The notes under the pieces: generated by a model
Seen by the model: the letters and a program-made list of their open reading frames with translations, nothing else
The model's database searches: none
What the model was told of the DNA's origin: nothing
NCBI GenBank assembly: GCA_013398175.1
Contig: VZRZ01002089.1
Location: 7,902 to 71,901, forward strand
Direction of reading: 5' to 3'
DNA: 64,000 bases
Origin: Climacteris rufus
Taxonomy: Eukaryota; Chordata; Aves; Passeriformes; Climacteridae
Program-made: the position numbers and the translations under genes
Part shown: in pieces, positions 13,003-26,176 of the stretch
How the letters are laid out: every line of letters begins with the position of its first letter
Numbering within the stretch: position 1 is the first letter of the stretch

Positions 13003-15599
13003 TACCTTGGTTTACCTTCCATGTAACCCAAGACAGCAGAGCTATTGGATATGCCTCCTCAGGGCATTTACCCAAAGTTAAATGGGTTATTCAGAATTTC
13101 AGAATACTTACTTAAATGTCTCAGATGAAGCAAAACCAATGAGCATCTTTAAAGTTCATAGGCAGGTGTTCATATAGGTGTCTACAAATCTGTGATACTT
13201 ATGCCAGTGCATAGTGTACAAAAAGGTTTTCCAGGGTACATTATTTACAACAGGGGTTGGGAAGCAAAAACAACACAAGCACAGGAGAAAGAGGACACTT
13301 GCAGTTTAGTTGAATATTCAGAAACAAAAAGGAAATGAGGATGTAAGCAACATCAATACATGCATAATTTAAGAAACATTGTCTGAAAGTGCACATTTCA
13401 CTTTTAAAAACAATTCTAATTATGAAAGCCACAGGGAGGAGAGGAAGAAAGAGAAGATGTCAAACAGTAGCATTTGATTTGGCCTGCCTAAGAGAAGTAT
13501 CTAGGTTCAGAACCTCTATGTGTGCAATTTTTTATATATTCTTAAAATGCATATGGTAAGGATTATACACAAAATACACAATCAGAACTAGCCAAATACT
13601 TCAAAAGATATCAGTATAAGCACAGAGGTTTGGAACCTTCACCTGCTTGATGAGCCAAGACAGTGTCTAATTGTGTGAAATGCTGATATCTTCTCACAAA
13701 ATGCTGATTACCTTCAGAACACCACAGGATAAAAGGAGTCAGTGGAAACTGCAGCTAAAGAAACTAAATAGTCTCCCTTTAGATTGGAGAGAATGTTTTT
13801 AAAACCACAGGGAAATAGTATTCCTCATAGCAGAAGGCATGACAAATGGGAAATAAGTGCCAAGTTTAATCCATTCACTTCCTTTTAAATAACAAACCCA
13901 CAAATAGAAGTTGAAAAAATAATGAGTCCAGAATTGATTTGTTTCAAAACTGGAGACAAAAATAAATCCCACATTTTTTAAATTAGTCATTCCTGTTGGG
14001 AGATAATATGCCATCTCAATGTGAAAAAAGAATAGCATTTGGTAGAAATGCAGTTCATTACGGTTTCCTACATTAAAGAAAGAACTCCCCCCAGCTCAGA
14101 TTGCATCCTAGTAGTAGATATTAGGGGTATTTCCAATTTCTAAATCTTCTTGGAATTATTTTTCACACTGAAAATTTTTAATGTGGCCCTCCATGCTCAT
14201 TTCTTTACATGTCTAATCACAACTTAGAGAAACTCCTACACATGGTCACTGAATCCACTGCAAACATGGACAGATCATACTGGGGAAAGTGTTCTGAGAT
14301 GGTATTCACCCAATGCAAATTGAGTGAATACCAAGATGTTGAGCTACTTTCTGGGTTTCTAACTCAGACTGGGGGACATTTCAGGGCAGGGATGGTCTCT
14401 TCCTTGTGCTTCCAGGGGAAATATCTCAAGGGTGTTCTAGTCCTGGAGAGGGACTTTGGGCACTACTATCTGCAAAACCACTGAAAAGCAGTCATACCTG
14501 AGCTAGTTGGAATTTGACCTTCTCCATTAATAAAGGCTGGTCTCAGGATCACTGATCTTGCAGGAAAAGGAGGTGAGGGACTCATGAGCTGTTCCCTTTT
14601 CTTGCAGCCTGAGGTGATCCCAAAGGGATGTGTACAATGTGCAGTGGTGGACTGTGCCAGGCATAACCTCTCCAGCAGCTGTAGTAATCTTGGCTTCTGG
14701 AAAGACATGCATTCCCCTTTCTTACACAGCTGCCATCACAGCTGGAGCAGCACAAAATAAAGTCACTTATGGTGCAAGCACCATGAGCAGCTCCAACAGG
14801 TCCCAGCCCCACCATGTTCATTTTGAAAACTTGTGTATTAGGGCATTTTGTTCCTGCATGCTCCCCAGCAAAGCTGAACCAGGTTGTAAATGGCATGGAG
14901 CCAAACAGGAATTTGCAGCTGTGGATAAAGGGGAGTTGTCTACATGTGAAATAGTCACCCTAGGATCAGCTGATATGATTACAATGAAATAGGGGTGATG
15001 TGGGAGTCTGCTGATTTGTTTAGATATGTGCTTAATTATTAGAACTGTTCTCCCAGAAGCTTATTTGTGGGATGGCAAGCAGTGTCACCTTTCCCCACAG
15101 AGGTAAGGGAGTGCTGGATGCTGCAAAGGGCAATCAGAGAAGACCTTACTCCATGGGAACAAGTACAAGAACAAGGACCTCCACGTGCAAGAATGGCCAT
15201 GATGTGGCATTCCCATGGCTTCAGAGAGGCACTTTAGACAGCAGTAAATTACAAAACAGTAATTCACCTGCAATATCCTTCCTGGTAAGGTGGGGGTTCA
15301 GCATCCTTCTGTCGCTTCTGGGCAGCTGGGACACCAGGCTGGGCAGGATTGCTCCCATTTCCCCACTGAGAGCCCTGAGAGCACCTAAGCCTCCACAGCT
15401 GGGAGAAGCTCCTGGGGAGAAGGTGGAACAAAGGACAGGACAGGAGCTGGGCAGCAGACAGGCTGTAAAGACAGCACCAATCCTACCTCATACACTACCA
15501 AACTGGGAGCATTATTTACGTTTTCATTTGAACTTCTCCAGGTTGCAAAAATTAATTCAACCATCATGGGCCAAATAAGATAATTAATTGAAAATCACT
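13003..15599. other. Intergenic DNA, no gene seen
   Basis: AT-rich unique-looking sequence. ORFs near 14209-14992 and 15072-15578 were inspected; none has a recognisable family motif and they overlap frames on the opposite strand. No RNA gene was seen. Confidence 0.5.
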
Positions 15600-15880
15600 G
15601 AATCGTGGAATTATAGAATGGTTTGGGTTGGAAGGAACCTTGAAGATCATCTGCTTCCAACCCCCACTCACTAGACCAGGTTGCTCAGGGCTCTATCCCA
15701 ACAAGGTCTTGAATACTTGCATGGATGAGGCATCCACAAATTCAACTTGTTCCAGTGCATCACTACCCTCTGAGTAAAGATTATTTTCCTGACATCTAAT
15801 CTAAATCTCTCTTATTTTAAAACTATTCACCCTAGTCCCACAACTACTTGTCTAAAAAGTTTCTCTCAATTTTTATAAGA
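15600..15880 (-). mobile_element. CR1 LINE 3' fragment
   Basis: The left edge, GAATCGTGGAATTATAGAATGG, is the reverse complement of the ATTCTRTGATTC-type terminal repeat of avian CR1. It is followed by the diagnostic TTTGGGTTGGAAGG, TTCCAACCCCC, ACTAGACCAGGTTGCTC and TCTAATCTAAATCT blocks. Only the last 280 bases of the element remain (5' truncated), with no intact reverse transcriptase. The right end fades and is approximate. Confidence 0.9.
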
Positions 15881-18210
15881 AATAGTAAGAACTTCTGGTT
15901 TCAATTCCTGTAGGAAGGAGTACTTTTGCTTTTTATTTATACCAGGCAGTGGATACCATGCAGAAATTTTTTTTCCTAGCAGAGACTGTCCCTGCACTAT
16001 CCCCTGCTCCCAGATGAGTATTGCAATCTGCAAGGTTGTGGAGTTTTGATTTATTTCTCTGGCCTAAAGCTTAAACTATGTTTGGGAAAATGCAGCAACT
16101 TAAACAGTAGGAGAGTTTTGGAGTGCACACATTTTCTAGGCCTGAGTTCAGACATATGCCTGACTAGGCACCTAATTTTAAGTATATGAGTAGTTTCACC
16201 TAGCTGAATTTAGATGAAATGTGATTTGATAATTTGTAAATACTATTTCCTGTATTTTTAATTCTTATTTGATTATTCTGAAATTACTTTGTGAAGAAAA
16301 CAAAAGATGCCTCATCTCCAGTAAAGGTGGAAGGTATGAAATGATATGATAACATTTTGTCAGAGATGGATGTTTTCAGTTACCACATTTCATACAGTTC
16401 CCTAATGCACTCAGTGAACTTTCAAGAAACAAACAGACAAATAAAGAATTAATTAAATATAACAAACAAACAAACAAACAAACAAAAACCAGAAAAAAAT
16501 TGACACTACACTTTGGTCCATCTTAATTTAGCACAGAAACTATTTAATAGATTTTGCAGTCTTCCTACATGGATTGTATGTCTAAATGAGCATTTCCTTT
16601 TGTGCTGTAAAGACCTAAGAGAAGCAAATTAAAAACTGTTCACACAGACACCTTTCTTTTGCCACTTGGAGTAAGATTTCCCTTTTCCCTCTGCAGCACC
16701 TTGGGTACTTACACAGATGAGAGGTCTAACCTCCACCCCACACCCTGGGAGCTGCCACAAATATGGCCAATCAAACCCTTCCAGATATGCAGACATATTG
16801 AATCCCAATGAAATGCAAAAAATCAAGAGTTATTTTCAGAGCACACACCTTTGCAGTCCTTCTTCTTCATAAGAAGCAGCATGCAAGATCAGGTCCCAAA
16901 TCAAGCAGTCTCTGTCTCCCAGAAGGCAAGGGTCATAGACTTTCCCAAAGACGATGAAATGGGATCTAGAGTATTGCAAGTGAAATTAAGGAGGCATAGC
17001 ACCTAAGGAAATAACACACATGACAGAGGAAGTAAATATCCATGGTTACTGGCACTAGTAAGGACTCCTGGCGCTCAACCTCACCAGTCTTCAGCCAGAA
17101 CCAACTGCCACCTAAAAACTGCTTTGTTTCCCGCCGTGGTAGGAGACAAAGGCTTCATAAGAAAGTCACATCCCCTCTTAGGAAGGGCTAGAGAGGAGTC
17201 CCACCATGGTCTGCAGTAGCACCCACTGCCCCCACTCCTCTCCCTTTGTATCTCTGAAGGATTTTGCTTGGGGTCTCTTAGAGTTACAGCCCTAGAGAGC
17301 AAAAAGGCTGCACATCTGTGGCTGCATATCAGTTGTCTCTCTAATATTAACCCTTGGCTCATTCTCTGTCTGTACTTTTTCTCTCTGCCTTTTTTCACAC
17401 ATCTCCCTCAGATTAACAGTTCTTTAAACTATTGCTAGATATTCTGAGAAATGCTCTCAACTGTGTCAAAGTTTTTCTATTGAATTTAAAAGAGAAAAAG
17501 AGTCAATGCAGGGCTGAAGGATTGTTGGCCCAATCAAACAACACGACCCTGGAGCAACTGAAACAAACAGCATATCTTTTGCAAAAGGTTCAAATTTCTT
17601 TCCTGTACTTTTATAGAAGGCCAATTGGATGGATTTATTTCAGAAGTCAGAAGCAGAAAACATTTATAGACATACAGATATGACTGATAGTGCTGCAAGT
17701 GCTCTCTCCCGGCATTGCTCCATTGAACAACAGTCTGAACAACTTTCTTCATGGGTGATCAGCTTTAACAAGAAATATATTGATCAGATTAAAAATCTGG
17801 GTAAATAAACTACATACACTGATAAAACACAGGGGCATTGCAAAGCTGCCTCCTTTTAGGCTAAAACCTTATTTTGGTAATCTAGTTCTACTCAGACCAG
17901 TAATGGTTTAAAAGCTGGCTGTGCTATGAACACCTTGTTTATACTGCACATGCTATCAAGAAAAACTTCATTAATACATAATGTATACTTGCCTTTCCGG
18001 TAAGCCTAACCAGATCAGACCAAAGACTTTGATGAAGTGAAGGAAATCCATTCAGTTGTCTCTTCTGTTTGATATTCTGCGGATCACTACTGTAAGTTGG
18101 TAGAAGATCTGTCTGGGAACAGACAGTGACAAATCAAAGCTGCCAGTATCCGGTCGCAGAAGCTCATACAATAAAAATACACCCTTTGTTAGACAGATGG
18201 GTCCCTCCTT
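15881..18210. other. Intergenic DNA with a short (CAAA)n microsatellite
   Basis: AT-rich DNA with a (CAAA)n run at 16461-16488. No coding exon, RNA gene or transposon was recognised. Confidence 0.5.
16461..16488. repeat. (CAAA)n microsatellite
   Basis: About six uninterrupted CAAA units in A-rich surroundings. Confidence 0.95.
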
Positions 18211-18570
18211 GCATCTGAACCCTAAATCCTAATGGCAACTTTGGACAGAGGCTGAGGTCCCAGGTTCTGTGGATGGCCTAGAAGAGAAAGATGTGGACTA
18301 ATAAATGTTGGTGCAATACCATGCTCTCCATGGCATGTCTTTTCTGGGCCCAGTGTCCCTGGAGATGCAGGTTTTGTGGTTCTCTGAACCCTAACCTTAA
18401 ACTTAACCCTTATTTGCAGGTTGAAGGCGAAGTACCATGGGTGGCCCAGTTTAGATAGATGTGAAGATCAATGTTTGTGCAGTGCCATGCTGTCCTTCAC
18501 ATGCCTTTTCCTGTCCCAGTCCCTGGAGCTTTGTTGTTCTCTGAACACTAACCCTAACTCTAACTTGTGG
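18211..18570. repeat. Tandem repeat of about 160 bp carrying telomere-like motifs
   Basis: Two diverged copies of one unit stand head to tail, with the tail of a third on the left. The landmark TCTGAAC-(A/C)CTAA occurs at 18214, 18383 and 18540, a spacing of 169 and then 157 bases. Other shared blocks, in order, are TGG(A/G)TGGCC, GATGTG(G/A)A, AATGTT(G/T)GTGCA, CCATGCT, ATG(T/C)CTTTTC, CCCTGGAG and TTTGT(G/T)GTTCTCTGAAC. Each unit ends in degenerate CCCTAA-like hexamers (for example ACCCTAACCTTAAACTTAACCC and ACTAACCCTAACTCTAAC, split here at 20 bases or fewer when compared). It resembles a relic of subtelomeric or interstitial telomeric repeat. Confidence 0.8.
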
Positions 18571-19442
18571 CCAGTGCTAGTATTTCCCCTTTGCTCTCTC
18601 AGATTTAGTATGTCCCAATGCAATTAGTCAAACTCGGTTTGTCTATGTTTTGAAATATCAGCAAGAACTTACCAGGACCATATGTTAAAATGTTTCTTGT
18701 TTAAAAAGTCCAAATAAAATTAGATTTTACAATTCACTTTGAAGTCTCCATTTCTGGTTGCATCATGTAAGTGATAAATTATTCACTTGTATTTTATGGA
18801 ATTTCTTGTAATTTAATTACATAAAAATCTCAAATTGTATTATAAATGATAGAATGGTTAAGATTTTATATATCTCATTTACATGCTGGTGGAAATCTTT
18901 TCACGAATATCAGAAGTTACAGGTTTAAGAATTCCTTCTGAAAAAAACAGTATTTACAGAATTTAAAAAATAGCTATATAGATACTCTTTCTTCTCCAAA
19001 TATTTATCTGCATCCAGATGCACAGAAAAAAATTTTATTCCAGAGCACGCTCTGTATTTTGGTAATAATGGAGTGTATGTTAATAATGGAGCACAATCTC
19101 TGTCTGAATCATAATTCCAGCTCTTCTCCTGTTCTGGCAAGCACACAATTTCCATACATGGAATTAATGACTGTAAGAGGCAGAAAGGAAATTTTTACTG
19201 GTGCACACTGTTACACTACTGTGACGTGCAATTCTTCAACAGTAACTCATTTTTCAGACACATTAAATTTAGGTCCCTACCTTGCAATAGCAGAAGGCCT
19301 CCTGTCCATGTTAGCCCACTCTGCAGCAGTAGAGTTTCTGTAGCAGTAAATGACCACCACTAGCACCGTCCTAGCCACTCAGCATTGCCTTTGCCATGTT
19401 TTAGGATAAAGGCAGTTTTGCAGAAAAAAAGGGACCCATGGC
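18571..19442. other. Intergenic DNA, no gene seen
   Basis: AT-rich sequence between the tandem repeat and a CR1. Nothing recognisable. Confidence 0.5.
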
Positions 19443-19995
19443 ATGTGGTGGACACCAGCCAAACAGCAGTGTGCCCTTGCTACATTAGGAGGTCAAGAGA
19501 GGTGATCCTTCCCCTCTGCTCAGATTTGGTGAGGTCCCAGTTGGGATGCTGTATCCAGTTCTGGGCTGCCCAGTACGTAACAGGCATGGACATACTGGAG
19601 AGGGTCCAACAAAGGGTCACTAAGGGAATGAAGTGTCTCTGTTAAGAGAAAGGGCTGAAACAGCTGTGACTGTTCAGCCTGGAGGATCTCATCAATGGGT
19701 GTGAATACCTGAAGGGAGGGTGCAAAGAGGTCAGAGGCAGGCTCTTTCCAGTGGTGTTCAGTGAGGAAAAGGGCACAAACTGGAACACAGGATATTCCAG
19801 CTGCATGTCAGGGAACAGTTTTGTTCCCTGTCACAGGTTGCCTGGAGAGGATGAGGAGTCTCCTTGGAAATACTCAAAAGCTGCCTAGACACAGTCCTGG
19901 GAAAATGACTATAGGTGGTCCTGCATGAGCAGGAGGCTGGACCAGATGACTGCCAGAGTTCCCTTCTAACTCCAACCATTCTGTGTTTCTGTGAA
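19443..19995 (+). mobile_element. CR1 LINE 3' fragment
   Basis: Contains in order the CR1 3' blocks GTGGTGGACACCA, GAGAGGTGATCCTTCCCCTCTG, TCCAGTTCTGGGCTGCCCAGTA, GACATACTGGAGAGGGTCCAAC, CCTGAAGGGAGGGTGCAAAG and GGCTGGACCAGATGAC, ending ATTCTGTGTTTCTGTGAA, the avian CR1 terminal repeat (blocks trimmed to the key bases). A piece is missing early on, where the usual text between the GTGCCCTTGCT and AGGAGG blocks is absent. 5' truncated and full of stops, so not mobile. Confidence 0.92.
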
Positions 19996-22900
19996 TCCAG
20001 CAGTGCTTTTAACCATTCATGAACTGCAGTATTCTGATAATGGTGAGAATCCAAGATGTCTGATTCTCATTACTTCACTTTGCACTCTGTTTATGCTTTT
20101 GCTCTTTAGAGCTCTTACCAATTTCTCAACCAACCTGTTGGCTGGGCTCTAGACTGCAGTTTAACTTCATCAAAGAGCATATACTGTGATAGAGTCAGAC
20201 GGCTTTAATGCAACTTCTTTTACTGAGCAAGACCAAACTACGTTCTCTTTCTGTAAGCTTTAAAGTAACACAAGGAAGGCTTTGGCAATTAAGGACCACC
20301 TCCCGATTTTTGTCTCTTATTTTCTTAATATTTTTGTGTCAGAGCTTCCCTTGCTGGACCTTCTCTCTGAGTGCTTCTGCTCTTCTTACAGCTTCTGACA
20401 AAGACATGAAGACCTTCACAAAAGGTACCCAGTTAAACACCTTCACTACCATTTGCTCTGCATACACTTTTGATTTGGATGGTAGCACAGCCCTGTCCTT
20501 AAAGCAGATTGCTGTTATTTTAGCTACCTTCTCCCCATTGACATGTCAAACTTCTGTGAAGCATGGCAGAGTGGTTATGTGCCTCCAACATGATTCAGAG
20601 ATATGTAAGAGATCTAACACATTGTGTAGCAAAGCCAGGAAAACTGCACATACTAGATCAGTTTGTGGTTTACAGTGTTGAATTTTTCTATTTCAGTAGA
20701 AACATAATACTGAATTAAAGCTTTCCCTCACCTCTTCACTGCTTTGCTTGATTTATAGATGAGAAAAAAAGCCCAGATATGTTCTGACAGATACCCCTTC
20801 TCACAGATTTTATAATTCATAGTGCTATCATGCAAGCAATCAGTTTCCTAGTAGAAGACTTTATGATGAAATATGTAGACCATTCTGTTAGAAATGAGAG
20901 GGGTGCATTTCTGCTCTAATGCCAGTGATGCCAATGAGGACTGCACATCTCCTTTGAAACTGATAGAATAAATATGGCTAAGATCAGTGAAAGAGGTTTT
21001 CAATGAAAGGGGCCCAGGAATTATCTCAATTAATTTTAGGGTGAAAATTCCACCCTGTTGCACTGAACCTTACATCCAGTACAGGAAAACCTAGCACTTT
21101 CTTACCATTACATATCTCCAACAGCAACAGATAAGAGATAGGAGACAATAGATAAACAATAGAAAAAAAAATAGATAATAGTTTCTGAGGTATTAGGGTT
21201 GGATGAGATCCATGGGGCAGTCTTTATCCCTCCCAAACTCAGATATTGTCATACACCACTGGGCTGAGCTGCCTCACAGCACTGTGGCTGGGCTGCACAC
21301 AGGCATGGGATTTGGTCCCAGCACCACCAGTTTCCCAGCTCCAGCTCTCTGTAGCACCACCCATCTGACCACAAATGCATCAATGGGCACACTCAGAGTC
21401 CTGACAGATTCTCCTATTCTTAGGATCACCTCTGTTAAACTTTGAATAACAAAACCAGCCAATCTTAAAACAAGGACTTCTTTTATCTCTCAAGACTTTG
21501 AAAGATTGCTGCTTTTCATGCACAGAGAAATCTTTGCCAGGATGATAACAGCATAATCAATTACTTGTTTTGGGATTGGTATTGCTATCAAATAAATAAT
21601 ATAACACTCATCCTCTTGTCTCTTCAAACACCCTCCCGTATTAGAAAATCACAATAGTTCTGCTGATGCATTTTGGAAAGACCATATCTTCTGAATTAAC
21701 GTTGCAGTAGTTGTACGGTGCCTCCGTATGTTCTGGTTCCACTGAGCATAAGGTCATTTAGCCTCACAGCAGCACTGCCCAGGACCCCCAGGTACCAACT
21801 CTCATTTCCACACTGTTCTCCCTCTTATTTCCCCATCCTCACATGCCCATCACAAGTAGAGCTGAAGTCACCCCTGAAAAATGAATTTACCATTTGTCAC
21901 GCAAGAAGCTTATAAGGATTATATAGGTCAGCACTGGCCACAAAGAGATCTGGACAGCTGCTTGTAGGAGAGGAAAATCTAATATTGTTGTTAATGGTAT
22001 AAAGATATTTATCTCATTATTTCAAGTGAAATTCAAACTAATGAGACAATAACAGGACAAGCTCTTTCACTTCATCAGTGTTTCTGAGCAAGTATTTTCT
22101 AGTGCTTTCTTATGCAAGACATTTAGCCTGTTTTCTGCTTGCAAATTATTCATCAACAAACTTCAGTCTTAAAATATGGTATTTTGTTGTTCCAAAACAG
22201 TTTTACAAACAGATTTCAGTCTCTTGAGTTCTTAATTTAGGATATTTGCTATTCACTTTTCATCCAGAACCCACCATAATTTTGATTCCCTGACCAGAGC
22301 AGAAATTCAGCCTGTCAGCCAACTTCCTATAAAATGAACATATGTGCTACTTATTTTTTCATCTTCTTGTGCTTCCCTTTCATATTTTCTTATCTCATTT
22401 CCTTTTCAGCAGTTTTCCTCCTACCTCTCTTTTTAAGTGCCTCTTTTTCTTTTTCCTTTCTCCTTGTCCCTATTTCATTCCATCCTCCCCCAGTCTCCCA
22501 TTCAACATTTTCTTGAATGTCATAGAAGTTTAGAAAAATGTGTTTTCTGCAAGTTTTCAAACAAGTTTTCCAAACTTATATGAGACTCTTCCAAGAAACA
22601 GGGTTTCCTAAGTCAAGTGCCTTTTCTCTGGAGGCTGCCACAAGAGCAGGGTTGCTGAGAAAGTCCAGAAAGCAGCAGTTTATGGTTTCAGACCCACTAA
22701 TGTTGCGTACAAATGTGTGCTCTTTTAAAGAATATAATAAACCTTTATCAAAAGCTAAAATATAAGGATACATATATGTATATTGTTACCTACAGCCAAC
22801 TGAATGTGTTTAGCACATGGATATTTTTCTAGTAGGAAATTCTCACTTGAATGTATTACTGAGAAAAACATTTTGGCAGTTTTCTGAAAACTGCTGGGTC

Positions 22901-25489
22901 ATAGATGGGAGTTTGTCATAGAGCAGAGGTCCTGCAGAGAACTTCAGAAAACCTCAGTATGATATTAATGGTTCTGGTAAGCAGTCTTTTCCATCCATCG
23001 AGCTGATGTATCTGAAGTCAATAATGAGTAACACTGCAAGAGTTGCAAGCAATAATTTATTAAAGCATGTATGTCATGGGAAAAACAAGCAGTGATCAGT
23101 TTTACTTTCTGATCAATTAACATCACTCAGACAAACAGAACTCAAATTATTTTGAAACCCCAAATGAGCCGATCTAGTCATTAGGAAGTCTGTGGTACCA
23201 CTTCATGCAAGCAGCTGTTCATTTTATCATATTTACTTTTACAAATGACTGTTATCATCCTGCAACCTTGGCTTTATGGCTCTTTGGAAACTACCCAATG
23301 CTGGATTTTTAAGGACTCTATATGCAGTTTAATCTACTTCAAAAGAGAATATTGAGAATTTTGAATAAATTGGAATGGCAGCAGGAAATGTTTTAATAGC
23401 TATTTGCAAGTAATAAAAATATGACATAAGCTCCCATATAGTCCCTTCACAACGATGGACTTTCTAATCAAGGAGTTTGGTCCAACATTGCAGGCAAACC
23501 TCTGTGATGAGGAACTGTCTGACAGCTGCTCCCATTTAAGCAGCCTGAGATCCATACCTCAAAATGGTCTGCAGAAACCAGCTCCAAGGCCAAACAACCT
23601 TTTACCGTACGTGTTTCCATTGCCTTCATGCTACATCATTTGCTTAACCCACAGAGCCTCTGCTCCCTTCCTTGCTTTCCCAGGAGTAACTCCACAGCTT
23701 TTGTTTATCATCAGATGATGAACATGGTGGATTTGACTTTCCAGAGGAATGGAAGCAGAACCTTTGGGATGGGGTGTGTTGGAAGTGGGAGGAAGGTAAT
23801 ACATAAAAAATAGCCTCTGCTGTTACTACAGTAGTCCCTTAAAACCTCGAAAATGGGGTAAAGCTGTGCAGCTGGCCAGTGCTACCAGCATCCTGCTCCA
23901 GCAAGCATCCAGCTGGAGAAGCCCAGACCAGTGCTGAACATGCCAATGGGCTACTGGATGAGGCAAATGCTACCCTCCTTTAAGAACTACCTCTCTTCCT
24001 CTTGTTCTTGTTTTTATTGTTACTATGGTTGTTATTTCAAGAATGCAAATGTGAAGGGAAGAAGGAAAATTATAGGAAAGGGCAGGTGGAAAGGGATATA
24101 ATGGGCAATTCAAGCAAAGAGAAAAGGTGATAACCAGGACAATGCATGTTGCTTTCTCCTTTGGTAAAATTTAGCTTTCATGCATTCCTGGAGCCTTTAT
24201 TTCCTACATGCAGGTGGCTTTTTAAGATGGATTGCTTGGCATTCACTGATTTTTTTTTTTCCCCAATCTCTTCATTTGGCAGCATATGCTGCAGCTACTA
24301 ATGTGTGCCGTCCAGGAAAAACAATTCAGCTGGAGAAAAGCAGTTTGCAAAACTATTGTGTGGTAGAGAGACATAAACCTTAGGGAAGAAACTGTGCTGC
24401 CGCTGTGTGTTCTATCATCCCTTAGTGACAGCACATGGTAGGCATCGGCCTGTGCCCTGGGACACCAGCTCTGTCACAAGGGATGAAATATTAACCCCCT
24501 GAGAGCAGCAGCCTCTCCTCCCCTTCCCCATTACAACTATTCTTTAGTGCCAGGAGCAGAGCCCTGGAGCCAAGCAAGGGAAGCTCTGTGGGCTCACAGG
24601 CACTCAGCAACGCCTCTGAGCCCATCGTCATCCATCTCAAATTCAGCCAGAGGCAGCAGTGGTGGCAGGAGGGGCTTCAGCTGGCCTGCCATATAACCAA
24701 CAGCAAGGCACAAGCCAGTGCATTTGTTTCACTAGATACATTTTTACTCTGAAAAAAAAAGATCTTTTTCTCTAGCTAGGCAGCTAAAGCATGCCTGCTT
24801 GCACATGCTCTGCTGCAGATGAGGTTAATTCAATATTATCTTTATTTTGTGTGGGTGAAGCACTGGCTGCTGAAAAGATGAAAAGCTATATGGGGTCTGG
24901 TGCTACTTTTTGCTGAAATGCTGGGTAGGGCTGCGCTTTGTTAAATGAGAAAGAAATTATCTACCTAAGGGAAGAAGTCCATCTGTCCTAGCCCAGGAGA
25001 GAAATTCAGATTTTAATATGGGTCTTTCCTAAATTATTTATTCCTGTTAGGATAGTGTAAGGTTTCCATAGTCACTGGCTGGTTGTGATTTCTAAAGCAC
25101 AGCTCACTGCAGGGATCCTCACTCACTATCTCATTTCCAGTTGTCTTGCTTTCCCTCTGTACAGGAGGATTTAATTGCAGAGAGCTGTTGAACAAAACTA
25201 TTGTAGTGTTACTGCCCTTTGGTCCTTGTTTAATTCCTCAGCCATTTCGAGTTGTTGCGAGGTTGCAGACAGCTAGCAATTATTTATTAGGTTGTTGAAT
25301 ACCAGGAATATGCTTAGTGCTACACAGGACAGCTGACCCACAGCCTTCCAAGACAAAATCCTCCTCCAAGGAGCATTGCTCTCCAAACCCTGCACCAGGG
25401 CTGGTCTCAGCCTGAGCACAAACCCTTCCACCCAGTGGCTCCTCAATCCCTCTATGACTGTCTAGGGCTGAAGGGGAAGCTGTGTTCAT
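19996..25489. other. Intergenic DNA, pyrimidine tract at 22340-22515, no gene seen
   Basis: AT-rich sequence. The plus strand is strikingly C/T-rich at about 22340-22515. The ORFs, including one of 157 codons starting at 20208 and one of 87 starting at 23455, show no recognisable domain or flanking splice pattern. Confidence 0.5.
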
Positions 25490-26176
25490 TATGGAGTTCT
25501 GCTGAAGGCCGTGGGGGTCCTGGTGGACAACAAACTGTCCATGAACCAGCAGTGCCCTTGTGCCCAGGAAGGCCAATGGTGTCCTGGGTTGCATCAGGAA
25601 GACCATTGTCAGCAGGCCAAGGGAAGTGATCCTGTCCCTCTGCTCCCCTGGTGAGGCCACATCTGGAGTTCTGTGTCCAGTTCTGGGCTCCTCGGGACAA
25701 GAGAGACATGGAGCTCCTGGAGCAGGTCCAGCAAAGACAACAAAGATGATGAAGGGACTGGAACATCTTTCCCATGAGGAAAGCCTGAGGGAGCTGGGCC
25801 TGTTCAGACTCAAGAAGAGACATCTGAGAGGGAACCTCATCACTCTCTACAAGTATCTGAAGGAAGGGTGCCAGGAGGATGTTTCCAGGTTTTTCCCAGT
25901 GATGCCAAGCAATAGGACAAGAGGCAATGGGCAGGAAATGATGCACAGGAAGTTCCACCTGAATATGAGGAAGAATTTCGTTGCTGTGCAGGTGACCTTG
26001 CACTGGAACAGACCACCCAGAGAGGTTGTGCAGTCTCTCTCACTGGAGATACCTAAGAACCATCTGGACACAATCCTGTGCCATGTGCACTAGGATGACC
26101 CTGCTTGAGCAGGGAGGTTGGACCACATGACCCACTATGGTCTTTTCCAACCTGACCTGTTTTGTGATTCTGTGAA
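25490..26176 (+). mobile_element. CR1 LINE 3' fragment, best preserved in the window
   Basis: Shows the CR1 3' end: GTGGGGGTCCTGGTGGACAA, GGCCAATGGTGTCCTGGG, GAAGTGATCCTGTCCCTCTG, GTGTCCAGTTCTGGGCTCC, ATGAGGAAAGCCTGAGGGAG, then TTCCAACCTGACC and the terminal GTGATTCTGTGAA. The long open frames on both strands in this block (up to 187 codons) are remnants or shadows of the LINE and not host genes. The LINE-sense frame has the C-terminal CR1 ORF2 segment in pieces. 5' truncated; the start is approximate and may extend to about 25440. Confidence 0.93.

Noticed and set aside
25280..26093. Open frames of 177-187 codons on both strands as host genes
   Set aside because: They lie within a CR1 LINE fragment; the repeat explains the length and composition.
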